Source: Devosia soli (GTDB lineage: Bacteria; Pseudomonadota; Alphaproteobacteria; Rhizobiales; Devosiaceae). Taken from it: a DNA stretch of 64,000 nt. Location of the stretch: assembly GCF_000970455.1 (NCBI RefSeq), contig NZ_LAJG01000021.1:1-64000 (forward strand), read 5' to 3'. A program made the position numbers and the translations under genes. A model generated the notes under the pieces. The model did no database searches, had not been told where the DNA came from, and saw only the letters and a list, made by a program, of their open reading frames with translations. Of this stretch, positions 8,283-15,919 are shown piece by piece (positions within the stretch are counted from its first letter, which is position 1; each line of letters opens with the position of its first letter).

Positions 8283-9451
8283 GGGGTCACCTCGCGCGCG
8301 ATGGGCTTTGGCCCGAGGACGTGCGCTGTCACAAAGCCGAGGAGCACGAGCGGGAAGCCGACGCCGAAGACCCACTGAATGCCGAAATGCTCGGCGATAT
8401 AGCCAAGAAGCGGTGGCCCGAGCAGGAAGGCGGTGAAGGAAAACTGCGCGAGCGCCGCGACATTGACCGAAGCGGGACGATCGGTTTGTTGCGCGGCCGC
8501 CGACATGGCGAGCGGGAACAGCGCACTCGAACCAACCCCGATCAGGGCAAAGCCGAGATAGGCCACCCAGGCAACCGGAGCGAAGAAGGCAAGAAGGACG
8601 CCAATGCCGAGGAGCGTCAGCAAGGCGCGCGCGACAAGGACGGGGCTGAACCGCTCGACGAAACTATCGGCGAAAAATCGCGCCACGCCCTGCGAGCCGG
8701 CGACGGTCGCCACGGCAAGCCCGGCAAAGAAGGGCTCGGCATCGAAGAGATTGCGCATATAGATCGCCGACCAGTCGATGCCGGCGCCTTCCATCAGCAT
8801 GGCAGAGAGGCAGACGCCGACCAGCGCCATGATAGGCAGGGTCGGGCGGGCAAAACGCGGCGGCTCGTCGACGCTGCCGCCGCTCCGGTGCGGCGCAGGC
8901 TCGAACCGCCCGAGCACCAGAAGGGTCGCAAGGATCACGACCGGGATCATCAGCATCAGATGGATATGCACTTCAAGGCCGGATTGGGCAATGAAGGAGC
9001 CGACAAGGCCAGCTGCAAAAAAGCCGAGCGACCAGAAGGCGTGAGCCCGGCTCATGATCCGCCGGCCGATGGCATGTTCGACGCGATCGGCTTCGACATT
9101 GATGATGATCTCGATGGTCCCGATGGTGAGGCCCACTGGCACGAGAAGGAGGAAGAAGGCGAGCGGGGTCTGCGCCCAGCTGGCCAAAGCATACAGCACC
9201 GACAAGAGCGGAATGGCCGAAAGAAGGACACGGCGATAGCCGATCCGTTCAACGAAATGGCCGGCAAAGGTCAGTGAAATCAATGTGCCACAGGCCGAAC
9301 CGATCAGAGCAAGCCCAAGCGCGCCTTCGCCCACACCCATGGCGGTCTGGATATCGGGCAGGCGCGGGAAAATGCTGCCCATGCAAAACGAATAAACAAA
9401 AAACGCCCCAAAAACCTTGATCTGGGGCGGCAAATCAATGCCGAATCGCAT
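8279..9451 (-). CDS. MFS transporter, paralogue 3 of 3 (first gene of the operon)
   Basis: A 390-residue 12-helix major facilitator protein with the subfamily motifs FFVYSFCMGSIFPRLPDIQ, GEGALGLALIGSACGTL and INVEADRVEHAIGRRIMSRAHAFWSLGFF. It is the promoter-proximal gene of the unit MFS3-MFS2-mmcB-MFS1, in which each junction is overlapping or only four bases apart. The start region has no strong ribosome site. Residues around helices 1 and 5 are conserved among the three paralogues while the loops differ, which suggests old duplication and divergent substrates rather than a recent copy. Confidence 0.88.
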   Translation of the reverse strand: MRFGIDLPPQIKVFGAFFVYSFCMGSIFPRLPDIQTAMGVGEGALGLALIGSACGTLISLTFAGHFVERIGYRRVLLSAIPLLSVLYALASWAQTPLAFFLLLVPVGLTIGTIEIIINVEADRVEHAIGRRIMSRAHAFWSLGFFAAGLVGSFIAQSGLEVHIHLMLMIPVVILATLLVLGRFEPAPHRSGGSVDEPPRFARPTLPIMALVGVCLSAMLMEGAGIDWSAIYMRNLFDAEPFFAGLAVATVAGSQGVARFFADSFVERFSPVLVARALLTLLGIGVLLAFFAPVAWVAYLGFALIGVGSSALFPLAMSAAAQQTDRPASVNVAALAQFSFTAFLLGPPLLGYIAEHFGIQWVFGVGFPLVLLGFVTAHVLGPKPIAREVTP

Positions 9452-9529
9452 GACTGGGAAATGCTCTAGAGATCAGACCAGAGGGACGTTAGGCGATTTC
9501 AGCAGCAAGTGAAATGGGGCCAAAAGAGT

Positions 9530-10108
9530 TTATTGCAACGTTTGCATTGCGGCCACAGCCGGTATAGCGACAACGTCGTCGCGCAATACCGAAACGCCAT
9601 CGAGAAGACTGCGGACGATCTCCAGCCGCCGGAATGGTCCACCGGGCGCTTTGGCCGTGCGCTGCGTCCGTTCGGCGACGCGATTGCGCCGGTCGGGCCC
9701 GAAATAACCCTGGCTTTCATAAAAGACGAGATTGCGATCGACCTGACGAGCCAGGCGGTCGGCAAGCTTGGCCTTGGTCTGCGGCAGGGCAACCACGTCG
9801 TCAAAGCCCATATTGATGCAGGCGACAGCCGTTTCGATCGACGGCTCCTCAGCGCAATAGACCATGGGCGAAAAGCGTATGAGCGGCGAGGACGAGAAAC
9901 GGATGGCATGGGCCACGGGCCGCAACTGCGAAAGATCTTTCACGGCCGAAAACAGAAAATAACAGACCGGGGTTTGCCCTGCCTGCTGCTCGACCTGGGA
10001 TAAGCCCCGATAGTCCGACACGCCGGCAAGATCGAGATCCTTGGACATGTCGAATAGCGTTTGCCAGGCCATGTCCTGTGGCCCGACAACATAGGCGTAT
10101 GCTTTCAT
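9530..10108 (-). CDS. Pseudo-receiver protein with GPDRR motif
   Basis: A 192-residue soluble protein. The first 125 residues look like a CheY-type receiver fold: alternating hydrophobic strands, and FSPMVYCAEEPSIETAVACINMGFDDVVALPQTKAKLADRL resembles the beta4-alpha4-beta5 half. The acidic pocket, phospho-Asp and Lys of a working receiver are not evident, so phosphorylation is unlikely. After it comes YFGPDRRNR, the YxGPDRRxR motif seen at the ends of many alphaproteobacterial signalling proteins. It lies upstream of the MFS operon and downstream of a LysR gene, all on one strand. Function unknown. Confidence 0.6.
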   Translation of the reverse strand: MKAYAYVVGPQDMAWQTLFDMSKDLDLAGVSDYRGLSQVEQQAGQTPVCYFLFSAVKDLSQLRPVAHAIRFSSSPLIRFSPMVYCAEEPSIETAVACINMGFDDVVALPQTKAKLADRLARQVDRNLVFYESQGYFGPDRRNRVAERTQRTAKAPGGPFRRLEIVRSLLDGVSVLRDDVVAIPAVAAMQTLQ

Positions 10109-10158
10109 AGCACCGCTGTCCCTGCTGCATTCCCGTGGCGAATGCTAGGCCCCAGCCC

Positions 10159-11061
10159 CTAACGCAAACCTAACGTTTTGCCTTGGGATTTGCCCCTATG
10201 CGGTTTTTCTCCCCGAAAGAGGGGAGCATGATCGTGCATGAGGGCGGCGATGCGATCATTGACGATGCGCACGGCCGGGGTGTGCCGCTCTTCATGGTGA
10301 CAGACCAGCCATTGCTCGGTTTCGAGCTCGGGTATGGTCGCAGCCATGCGCGATACGCGCGGATCGGCGTCGCCGACGAAGCAGGGAAAGACCGAAATTC
10401 CGGCCCCGGCGGCGACGAGTTCTAAAACACTCATGGCGTCATTGCCGCGTATGGCGATGCGGTCGGCGTGACGCGCCTGCAGCCAGCGCGCCGAATTGGT
10501 CTGGCTGCCCTCGCCCGCGACGCCGACGAAATAGCCGGCAGCAACCCCGCTGACCATTTCGGGCCGCGCATAAAGTCCATAAGCCACCTTGCCGATGAGA
10601 CGGCCGGCGAGCCATTGCTCGGTGGGCCGCTGGTTGCGGATGCCGATATCGGCATTGCGCCGGCCGATATCGACCTTTTGATTGGCCGTAACGAGCTCAA
10701 GCGCGAACCGGTCCGCAGCGGTCCAGATGCGATCGACATGCCGGGCGAGAAAAGCCGACGTCCAGGGCCCCGCCGAAACGCGCACGACGCGTTCGCCGAT
10801 GGCGCCATCCTTCCAGCGCTTGAGCGTCAGCATCGCGGTTTCGACGTCTTCGGCGCGGCTGAGCAGATCCTCGCCGGCCTGGGTCAGCTGGTAGCCCGTC
10901 TGGCTACGCACGAATAGCGGCTCACCCATCTGTCGCTCGAGCGCCGTAATGCGCCGGCCGAGCGTAGCGGCCGACAGGCGCGTCGTGTGTGTTGCAGCGC
11001 TGAGCCCACCGAGGCGCGCCACATCAAGAAAGAGCCGCAGATCGTCCCAGGAAAAGTCCAT
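10159..11061 (-). CDS. LysR-family transcriptional regulator
   Basis: A 300-residue LysR-type regulator. The N-terminal winged helix-turn-helix reads DDLRLFLDVARLGGLSAATHTTRLSAATLGRRI at about residues 5-38, followed by the linker helix and a periplasmic-binding-like effector domain. The C-terminal tail ends in a basic segment (KPHRGKSQGKTLGLR) that is not typical of the family. It is divergent from the DUF1127-aldo/keto reductase pair, with 184 bases between starts, which fits the usual LysR arrangement of controlling its neighbour. The effector is unknown. Confidence 0.9.
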   Translation of the reverse strand: MDFSWDDLRLFLDVARLGGLSAATHTTRLSAATLGRRITALERQMGEPLFVRSQTGYQLTQAGEDLLSRAEDVETAMLTLKRWKDGAIGERVVRVSAGPWTSAFLARHVDRIWTAADRFALELVTANQKVDIGRRNADIGIRNQRPTEQWLAGRLIGKVAYGLYARPEMVSGVAAGYFVGVAGEGSQTNSARWLQARHADRIAIRGNDAMSVLELVAAGAGISVFPCFVGDADPRVSRMAATIPELETEQWLVCHHEERHTPAVRIVNDRIAALMHDHAPLFRGEKPHRGKSQGKTLGLR

Positions 11062-11245
11062 TTAGCATTTATGAAAAGTGCATTGCGATCTCAACTGTAG
11101 CACGAAACTAAGGAGATCGGCAATTCTTGGGCATCAGATCGCACATTAGCGGTCCGGAAACCCGGCATATGGCGACAGATCTGAAACGCAGCATCCCAGG
11201 CGCTGCACCCGGTGTCGCTTTGCCGAAAACCAGAGGAGCCAAATC

Positions 11246-11410
11246 ATGTTCAAGCCCATTGCTCATCGTCTCATCGTGTGGCGCATTCGCAGTGCTACTC
11301 GCCGCAAACTTGCCCTGCTGGATGACCACATCCTTGACGATATCGGCACCAGCCGCGCTGACATCGGCGACTTCGTTGCCGCCCAACCCATCGACGGCTT
11401 GCGTAAATGA
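11246..11410 (+). CDS. DUF1127 (YjiS-like) small protein
   Basis: A 54-residue gene too short for routine ORF calls. The sequence from the ATG reads MFKPIAHRLIVWRI, then TRRKLALLDDHILDDIGTSR and ADIGDFV, which is the classic DUF1127 pattern (L..LdD..L.DIGlsR.di). AGAGGAG lies six bases upstream. Its stop overlaps the ATG of the aldo/keto reductase as ATGA, so the two are translationally coupled. Related short DUF1127 proteins in alphaproteobacteria have been linked to RNA binding and phosphate or carbon metabolism; no role can be assigned here. Confidence 0.85.
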   Translation: MFKPIAHRLIVWRIRSATRRKLALLDDHILDDIGTSRADIGDFVAAQPIDGLRK

Positions 11411-12402
11411 TTGCGAAGCGACAACTCGGTCGGAAGGGTCCTTCCGTGAGCCCGATCGGGATGGGCTGCTGGGCTATCGGAGGCGCCTTCACTCTCGATG
11501 GCCGGCAGGATGGCTGGGGCCAGGTCGATGATGCCCAATCGGTGCGCTGCATCGAACTGGCGCTGGATCTTGGCGCCAATCTTTTCGACACGGCCGACGC
11601 CTATGGCACCGGCCATAGCGAAAGCATCATCGGCCGTGCGCTCAACGGCCGGCGCAACCAGGCAATCATCGCCACGAAATTCGGCTTTACCTATGACGAG
11701 CGGAACAAGGTGCTGGTCGCTGTCGATGTCTCGCCTAGCTATATCGAATGGGCGCTTGCAAAATCGCTCAAGCGCCTTGGCACGGACTATATCGACCTCT
11801 ACCAGATCCATGTCGGGGAGTTGACGGATGACGCGGCGGACCGGGCCGGCGAGACGCTTGAGGCCTTGGCCTCAAGCGGCCGGATTCGCGCCTGGGGCTG
11901 GAGTACCGACAATGCCGCTGCTGTGCGGCGCATGCTGAAGTTTCCGCATTTTGCCGCCGTGCAGCAGGAGCTTAGTGTTCTCGCCGATGGTCCCGAAATG
12001 CTGGCGCTCTGCAACGAGGCCGATCTTGCAAGCCTCAACCGCTCGCCGCTGGCGATGGGCATGTTGAGCGGCAAGTTCACTAGCAACTCCCAACTCGGGA
12101 AGGATGACGTCCGGGCGGCAGGCCATTCCTGGGTCCGGTTCTTTACCGACGGGAGACCAAAGCCCGAAACGCTTGGGGCCGTCGATGCCCTGCGCGATCT
12201 TTTATGCACCGGCGGCCGCAGCGTTGCGCAAGGGGCGCTTGGCTGGAACCTTGCCCGCTCGGAAAGGACCATACCGATCCCAGGCTTCAAGACTGAAGCA
12301 CAAGTCCGGGACAATCTTGGAGCCCTCGAAAAAGGCCCGCTTCCGGCCGAGGTGATGGTAGAGATCGAGAAAATCCTCCGGCACGGCCCGCAGGACGCCT
12401 GA
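11407..12402 (+). CDS. Aldo/keto reductase
   Basis: A 331-residue NADPH-dependent oxidoreductase with the (alpha/beta)8 barrel sequence of the AKR superfamily. Catalytic residues are Asp61 and Tyr66 in FDTADAYGTGHSE and Lys91 in ATKFGF; the barrel continues with DYIDLYQIHVG and RIRAWGWSTDN. The NADP-binding end has IPIPGFKTEAQVRDN. The ATG at 11407 overlaps the DUF1127 stop. The substrate is unknown. A bidirectional terminator follows and separates it from the convergent RlpA-like gene. The divergent LysR gene is a candidate regulator. Confidence 0.9.
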   Translation: MIAKRQLGRKGPSVSPIGMGCWAIGGAFTLDGRQDGWGQVDDAQSVRCIELALDLGANLFDTADAYGTGHSESIIGRALNGRRNQAIIATKFGFTYDERNKVLVAVDVSPSYIEWALAKSLKRLGTDYIDLYQIHVGELTDDAADRAGETLEALASSGRIRAWGWSTDNAAAVRRMLKFPHFAAVQQELSVLADGPEMLALCNEADLASLNRSPLAMGMLSGKFTSNSQLGKDDVRAAGHSWVRFFTDGRPKPETLGAVDALRDLLCTGGRSVAQGALGWNLARSERTIPIPGFKTEAQVRDNLGALEKGPLPAEVMVEIEKILRHGPQDA

Positions 12403-12423
12403 CCATTTTGATTGCCAGAAAAG

Positions 12424-12452
12424 AAAAAGGCCGCCTCCGGGGCGGCCTTTTT
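12424..12452. terminator. Bidirectional terminator between aldo/keto reductase and RlpA genes
   Basis: GGCCGCC (12429-12435) and GGCGGCC (12441-12447) form a stem, with AAAAA on the left and TTTTT on the right, so it works for both converging genes. Confidence 0.85.
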
Positions 12453-12473
12453 GCATCGGGTGGAGCTTTATGC

Positions 12474-12827
12474 TCACATCGCTTCGAGACAGACCGAGGT
12501 CGTGCCGCGATTGCGGAAACCGAGCGCGGTGGCTGCGGCCTTGGACAAATCGATGATGCGCTTGCCGTGGAACGGTCCGCGATCATTGATCGTTACTTCT
12601 ATGGCTTTTCCGGTGTTCTGGTCGACGACCTGAACTTTGGTACCGAAGGGAAGGGAACGATGCGCCGCCGTCATGGCGTTTTCGTTGAAGATTTCGCCCG
12701 ATGCCGCCCGCTTGCCGTTAAAGCCGGGGCCGTACCAGGAAGCGCCACCACATTGGGCGTAGGCTGCCGAGGAAGAAAGAACGAGGGCAGCCGCCGCTGC
12801 GGCGACGAGAACGGCTCTTCTGGTCAA
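12474..12827 (-). CDS. RlpA-like double-psi beta-barrel protein
   Basis: A 117-residue exported protein. After a signal peptide (VLVAAAAAALVLSSSAAYAQ) it has the RlpA barrel: GGASWYGPGFNGKRAASGEIFN, then AAHRSLPFGTKVQV, VTINDRGPF and HGKRIIDLSKAAATALG. The catalytic Asp of RlpA transglycosylases is expected in the NDRGPF segment. It lacks a SPOR domain, so it is a stand-alone form. The only available start is TTG at 12827, because an in-frame TGA lies two codons upstream. It may trim glycan strands at division or in the wall. Confidence 0.85.
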   Translation of the reverse strand: MTRRAVLVAAAAAALVLSSSAAYAQCGGASWYGPGFNGKRAASGEIFNENAMTAAHRSLPFGTKVQVVDQNTGKAIEVTINDRGPFHGKRIIDLSKAAATALGFRNRGTTSVCLEAM

Positions 12828-13200
12828 TGGTCAATGCTCACTGAAGTTATCGATGAGCCGTTGATATTGAGGCGGAGCGGCCTGAATGTGGGCACTTGGG
12901 TCACAATGCCCAATCTGTTGCACTGAAGCCGCAATCAATGAATATGCAGTTGTTAACCATAGAGCGAGATTTGGCGGTTCAGTAGAAACTGAATCTCAAA
13001 AGTTGCTTCAATCGGACTTTAGAGACCTGCATTATTAGGATTCTAGAAACCAGTTTGTTCACTGTGGCGACCCGGCAACGGTTTCAACAAACTGTCAGAA
13101 ACTCCCATTTTCGAGGCGAACTGCCCTGTGAATAACGGGCAAAGGCCCCTTGCGGCGCAAAATCTGCGTCAAATGTGGCAGGAAAATCAGTGATTTGGAC
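12828..13200. other. AT-rich intergenic region with hairpins
   Basis: No gene is supported. The region is more AT-rich than its surroundings and contains TTCAGT-AGAA-ACTGAA at 12978-12993 and a perfect 9-bp inverted repeat at 13051-13094. It should hold the rlpA-like promoter on the minus strand. A small RNA is possible but not demonstrated. Confidence 0.5.
13051..13094. repeat. Perfect 9-bp inverted repeat
   Basis: CAGTTTGTT (13051-13059) and AACAAACTG (13086-13094) are exact reverse complements separated by 26 bases within the AT-rich intergenic region. Confidence 0.6.
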
Positions 13201-13230
13201 AAAGAAAAAGGGCGATGGAAACCATCGCCC
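13201..13230 (-). terminator. Terminator of the peroxiredoxin gene
   Basis: GGGCGATGG and CCATCGCCC (13210-13218 and 13222-13230) pair around AAA; on the minus strand the stem is followed by TTTTTCTTTG. It lies 33 bases past the peroxiredoxin stop. Confidence 0.85.
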
Positions 13231-13263
13231 AGGTCAGTCAGGGAGAAGACAGGTGCCGAAGCG

Positions 13264-13899
13264 TCATCCGCGTGGCTGAGGAACAATGCGAAGATAGGGC
13301 TTCAGTTCCTTCCAACCTTCCGGATATTTGGTCTTGGCGACCTCGTTGGAAACAGCCGGGACGATAATCACATCGTCCCCATTCTTCCAGTTGACCGGGG
13401 TTGCGACCTGATGCTTGGCGGTCAATTGCAGGCTGTCGATGACACGCAGCACCTCATCGAAATTCCGGCCGGTCGAGGCAGGATATTCGATCTTGAGCTT
13501 AACCTTTTTGTCCGGTCCGATCACGAAGACCGAGCGTACCGTCAGGGTATTGTCGGCATTGGGGTGGATCATGTCGTAAAGACGCGCCACTTTGCCTTCG
13601 GTATCGGCGAGAAGGGGGAAGTTGAGCGAGGCGCCCTGGGTCTCTTCAATATCGCGCGCCCAGCCACCGTGGTCTTCGAGCTTGTCGACCGACAGGCCGA
13701 GCACCTTGACGCCGCGCTTATCAAATTCGGGCTTGAGCTTGGCGGTATAGCCCAGTTCGGTCGTGCAGACCGGGGTGAAATTCTTGGGATGGCTGAACAG
13801 CACCGCCCAAGACCCATCGATATAGTCGTGGAAGTGGATGGTGCCCTCGGTGGATTCGAGGGTGAAGTCGGGCGCGGTATCGCCAATCAGGATTGCCAT
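13264..13899 (-). CDS. 1-Cys peroxiredoxin (Prx6-type)
   Basis: A 211-residue thiol peroxidase that reduces hydroperoxides. The peroxidatic Cys45 lies in FTPVCTTE, preceded by LFSHPKNF. The C-terminal extension (KYPEGWKELKPYLRIVPQP) is typical of the Prx6/1-Cys group. A longer frame reaches 14013, but the ATG at 13899 follows AGGAAG and gives the normal family start MAILIGDTAPDF, so I use it. It has its own terminator and is probably transcribed alone. Confidence 0.93.
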   Translation of the reverse strand: MAILIGDTAPDFTLESTEGTIHFHDYIDGSWAVLFSHPKNFTPVCTTELGYTAKLKPEFDKRGVKVLGLSVDKLEDHGGWARDIEETQGASLNFPLLADTEGKVARLYDMIHPNADNTLTVRSVFVIGPDKKVKLKIEYPASTGRNFDEVLRVIDSLQLTAKHQVATPVNWKNGDDVIIVPAVSNEVAKTKYPEGWKELKPYLRIVPQPRG

Positions 13900-14181
13900 G
13901 TCGTTCTTCCTTTTTCGGTCCTCGGACCGCATCGGTTCGCTTGAGAATATCGTACTGTTCGCAGGGCAATGAAGGGGTGGAGCGCGAAAATCTTTCGCGG
14001 CTTTTGCGCGCATGGCGCAATGCGATCCTAGCCGCGTTCGCCGGACGAGCAGGCGACAAAATGAGCGGCATACCCTGCGGTCGGTAAACTTGTACGACCA
14101 GTCGATCGGAAACCCTTGGCCAAGTCATGCGTTGGCTTGGTGAAGTACTACTTATTCCCTATGCGATTTTGGAGAGTTTTG

Positions 14182-14460
14182 ATGAAGACCACAGCCATTG
14201 CCTTTGCCACCGCTTTCGCCCTTTCGCTTGGCGGCGTCTCGATGTCCTTTGCGCAGGACGCCACCAATTCTGACGCGACAAATCCAGAGGAATGCCTCAT
14301 CGAACAGGGCGCCGGCGCCACCCCACCCAATGAATCGCTCTCGTCCGAAACGACATCGGGTGACTCTGGTTCTTCTTCCGAAGGCACCCGTGCCATCGAC
14401 GACCAGAACCCGGGCGGGTGCACCAATATCGTCGAGTCCGAGGAAAGCGACTCCAACTAA
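14182..14460 (+). CDS. Small exported acidic hypothetical protein
   Basis: A 92-residue protein. A good signal peptide (MKTTAIAFATAFALSLGG ... SFAQ) is followed by a mature part rich in Ser, Asp, Glu and Thr with two cysteines (EECLI and GGCTN). The composition suggests a disordered, secreted or periplasmic peptide. GGAGAG upstream supports the ATG at 14182 rather than the longer frame from 14116. A terminator follows immediately. No family is recognised. Confidence 0.65.
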   Translation: MKTTAIAFATAFALSLGGVSMSFAQDATNSDATNPEECLIEQGAGATPPNESLSSETTSGDSGSSSEGTRAIDDQNPGGCTNIVESEESDSN

Positions 14461-14466
14461 TGATCA

Positions 14467-14492
14467 AAGGCCCGCTTCGGCGGGCCTTTTTC
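14467..14492. terminator. Bidirectional terminator
   Basis: AAAGGCCCGC, a TTCG loop and GCGGGCCTTTTT form a strong stem between the stop codons of the exported acidic protein and creA, serving both strands. Confidence 0.85.
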
Positions 14493-15016
14493 TATTGTAC
14501 GACAACCGAGCCGGAAACCGCGCCCTGGCTTGCAGGTGCGCCATTTTTCCAGGTGACATCGAGCCCGTTGAGCGGAATGACCGACAGGCTCATCTTCCCC
14601 GAACCCTGCTGGATCTGACGCGCATGGGCGAGGTAGATCAGCGAATTGTTGGTCGCGTCATAGATCCGGGTTACCCGCAGCGACTTCCAGATCAGCGACC
14701 GCGCTTCCTTGAAGATCTCTTCGCTGCCGCTTGTCGGGATATCGCCGATGGTGATCGGTCCGACGGCCGAACAATCGAGGGCCGAATAAGAGGGATCCTC
14801 GAACCAGTTCCCCTGGCTGATGCGATCGATGAATGAGCGATTGAAGAATGCCAGATGGCAGACGACGCCCTGAACATCCGCGTCTGCCACCGCTTCGATG
14901 GAAATGTCGTTGCCGGTCCAGTCGACACCGACGCTGCCAACCTCACGGCTGTCGCCGCAAGCAGCAAGGGCGAGGACGGCTGCGGTCACGACCGCAAAGC
15001 GGGCAAAAATCTTCAT
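14492..15016 (-). CDS. creA: CreA family protein, predicted lipoprotein
   Basis: A 174-residue protein matching the CreA family: after the signal segment come GSVGVDW, a DADVQGVVCHLAFF block and DCSAVGPI, as in Escherichia coli CreA. The signal ends in LALAACGDS, a lipobox, so this version appears lipid-anchored. CreA function is unknown. The ATG at 15016 follows CCGGAGGTG; the longer frame from 15070 is not needed. Two cysteines in the mature part may form a disulfide. Confidence 0.85.
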   Translation of the reverse strand: MKIFARFAVVTAAVLALAACGDSREVGSVGVDWTGNDISIEAVADADVQGVVCHLAFFNRSFIDRISQGNWFEDPSYSALDCSAVGPITIGDIPTSGSEEIFKEARSLIWKSLRVTRIYDATNNSLIYLAHARQIQQGSGKMSLSVIPLNGLDVTWKNGAPASQGAVSGSVVVQ

Positions 15017-15082
15017 AGGGCACCTCCGGAACAATGGCCAAGACATGGCCCGCCCCTGCCCCGACTGCAAGATGGTGCCTTA

Positions 15083-15382
15083 TCAATCGCTGCCGACGCG
15101 ATCGACATGGCCGAGACTGCGCTCGGGATCGATGCGGTCGCGGATCATCTGCTTGAGCACGCGGCTATCGGGAAAACCGCCGTCGCGCTTGCGCTCCCAT
15201 AAAAGTTCGCCATCGATGGCGATTTCGAAGACGCCCCCCGTACCAGGGACCAAGGTGACGCTTTTGATTTCGATCGAAAAAGTGGACAGCAGTTCCTGGG
15301 CCATCCAGGCCGAGCGCAGCATCCAGTTGCATTGAGTGCAATAGGTGATGGTCACCGCAGGCTTGGCCAAAATGTCCGTCAT
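15083..15382 (-). CDS. SelT/SelW/SelH-type thioredoxin-fold protein (Rdx family)
   Basis: A 99-residue protein with the Rdx pattern: a first strand VTITYC, the redox motif CTQC at about residues 15-18, then WMLRSAWMAQELL, and GTGGVFEIAIDGELLWERKRDGGFPD, which is very typical of this family. The selenocysteine of animal homologues is Cys here. It is probably a cytoplasmic redox protein. It begins five bases after the stop of the cyclic-nucleotide-binding protein, so the two are one transcript. Confidence 0.85.
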   Translation of the reverse strand: MTDILAKPAVTITYCTQCNWMLRSAWMAQELLSTFSIEIKSVTLVPGTGGVFEIAIDGELLWERKRDGGFPDSRVLKQMIRDRIDPERSLGHVDRVGSD

Positions 15383-15387
15383 GTTCC

Positions 15388-15837
15388 TTAATTGCCGGCC
15401 TTGTCCGGATCGATGAGGCTTGCCAGGATCTGATCGACGAGATCGAGATCCTGCCGCTTGCCTGCGGCCTGCTGCTGCAAATCGACGAGATAGGATGTCG
15501 TATAATAAAGCCGCCTTGCCAGCATGGTGGCGATATGGAGCGAAAATTCTGGATGCCCGTCGAGGAACGTCAGCGCATCGGGGATCTCATAGGCGGTCAC
15601 GTCCGAAAGCGCCTTGACCGTTGCCGAATGCGGCATGTCGAGCAGCACCGCCATCTCGCCGAACAATGAGCCAGGTTCGTCGACATGGGTGACCTGGGCG
15701 CGCTCGCGGATCACCTCGACCTGCCCCTCGACCAGCACATAGAGTTTTCCGCGCCGCTCGCCTTTGGGCAGGATCACTTGCCCAGGCTTGAAGCGCGACG
15801 TCTTCAGATCCTTGCAATAATCGAGAATATCGGCCAC
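15388..15837 (-). CDS. Stand-alone cyclic-nucleotide-binding domain protein
   Basis: A 149-residue protein consisting of one cNMP-binding (CAP-effector type) beta-roll: FKPGQVILPKGERRGKLYVLVEGQVEV, then the phosphate-binding cassette GSLFGEMAVLLDMPHSATVKALS with the GEM and R/HSAT positions. After the domain there is only a short helical tail and no helix-turn-helix. It could relay cAMP or cGMP to a partner. The conserved Arg of the cassette appears to be replaced by His-Ser, so cyclic nucleotide binding is uncertain. It is co-transcribed with the SelT-like gene. Confidence 0.8.
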   Translation of the reverse strand: MADILDYCKDLKTSRFKPGQVILPKGERRGKLYVLVEGQVEVIRERAQVTHVDEPGSLFGEMAVLLDMPHSATVKALSDVTAYEIPDALTFLDGHPEFSLHIATMLARRLYYTTSYLVDLQQQAAGKRQDLDLVDQILASLIDPDKAGN

Positions 15838-15919
15838 GGCCCGCCCTCCTGCTCCGCCGCCCTAAACTAGAGGGTTTAGGACGCAAAGCAATCTGGCTGA
15901 CAGCAAACTGCAAAGGGCC

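Noticed and set aside
6987-8378. 463-residue plus-strand ORF opposite the MFS operon
   Set aside because: It is antisense to clear membrane-transporter genes and has the skewed His/Arg/Asp composition of a high-GC shadow frame.
8228-9277. 349-residue plus-strand ORF
   Set aside because: Shadow of the MFS gene on the minus strand; charged low-complexity translation with no family pattern.
10204-10228. CTCCCC-GAAAGA-GGGGAG hairpin
   Set aside because: It lies inside the 3' end of the LysR coding sequence and lacks a T-run, so I do not call it a terminator.
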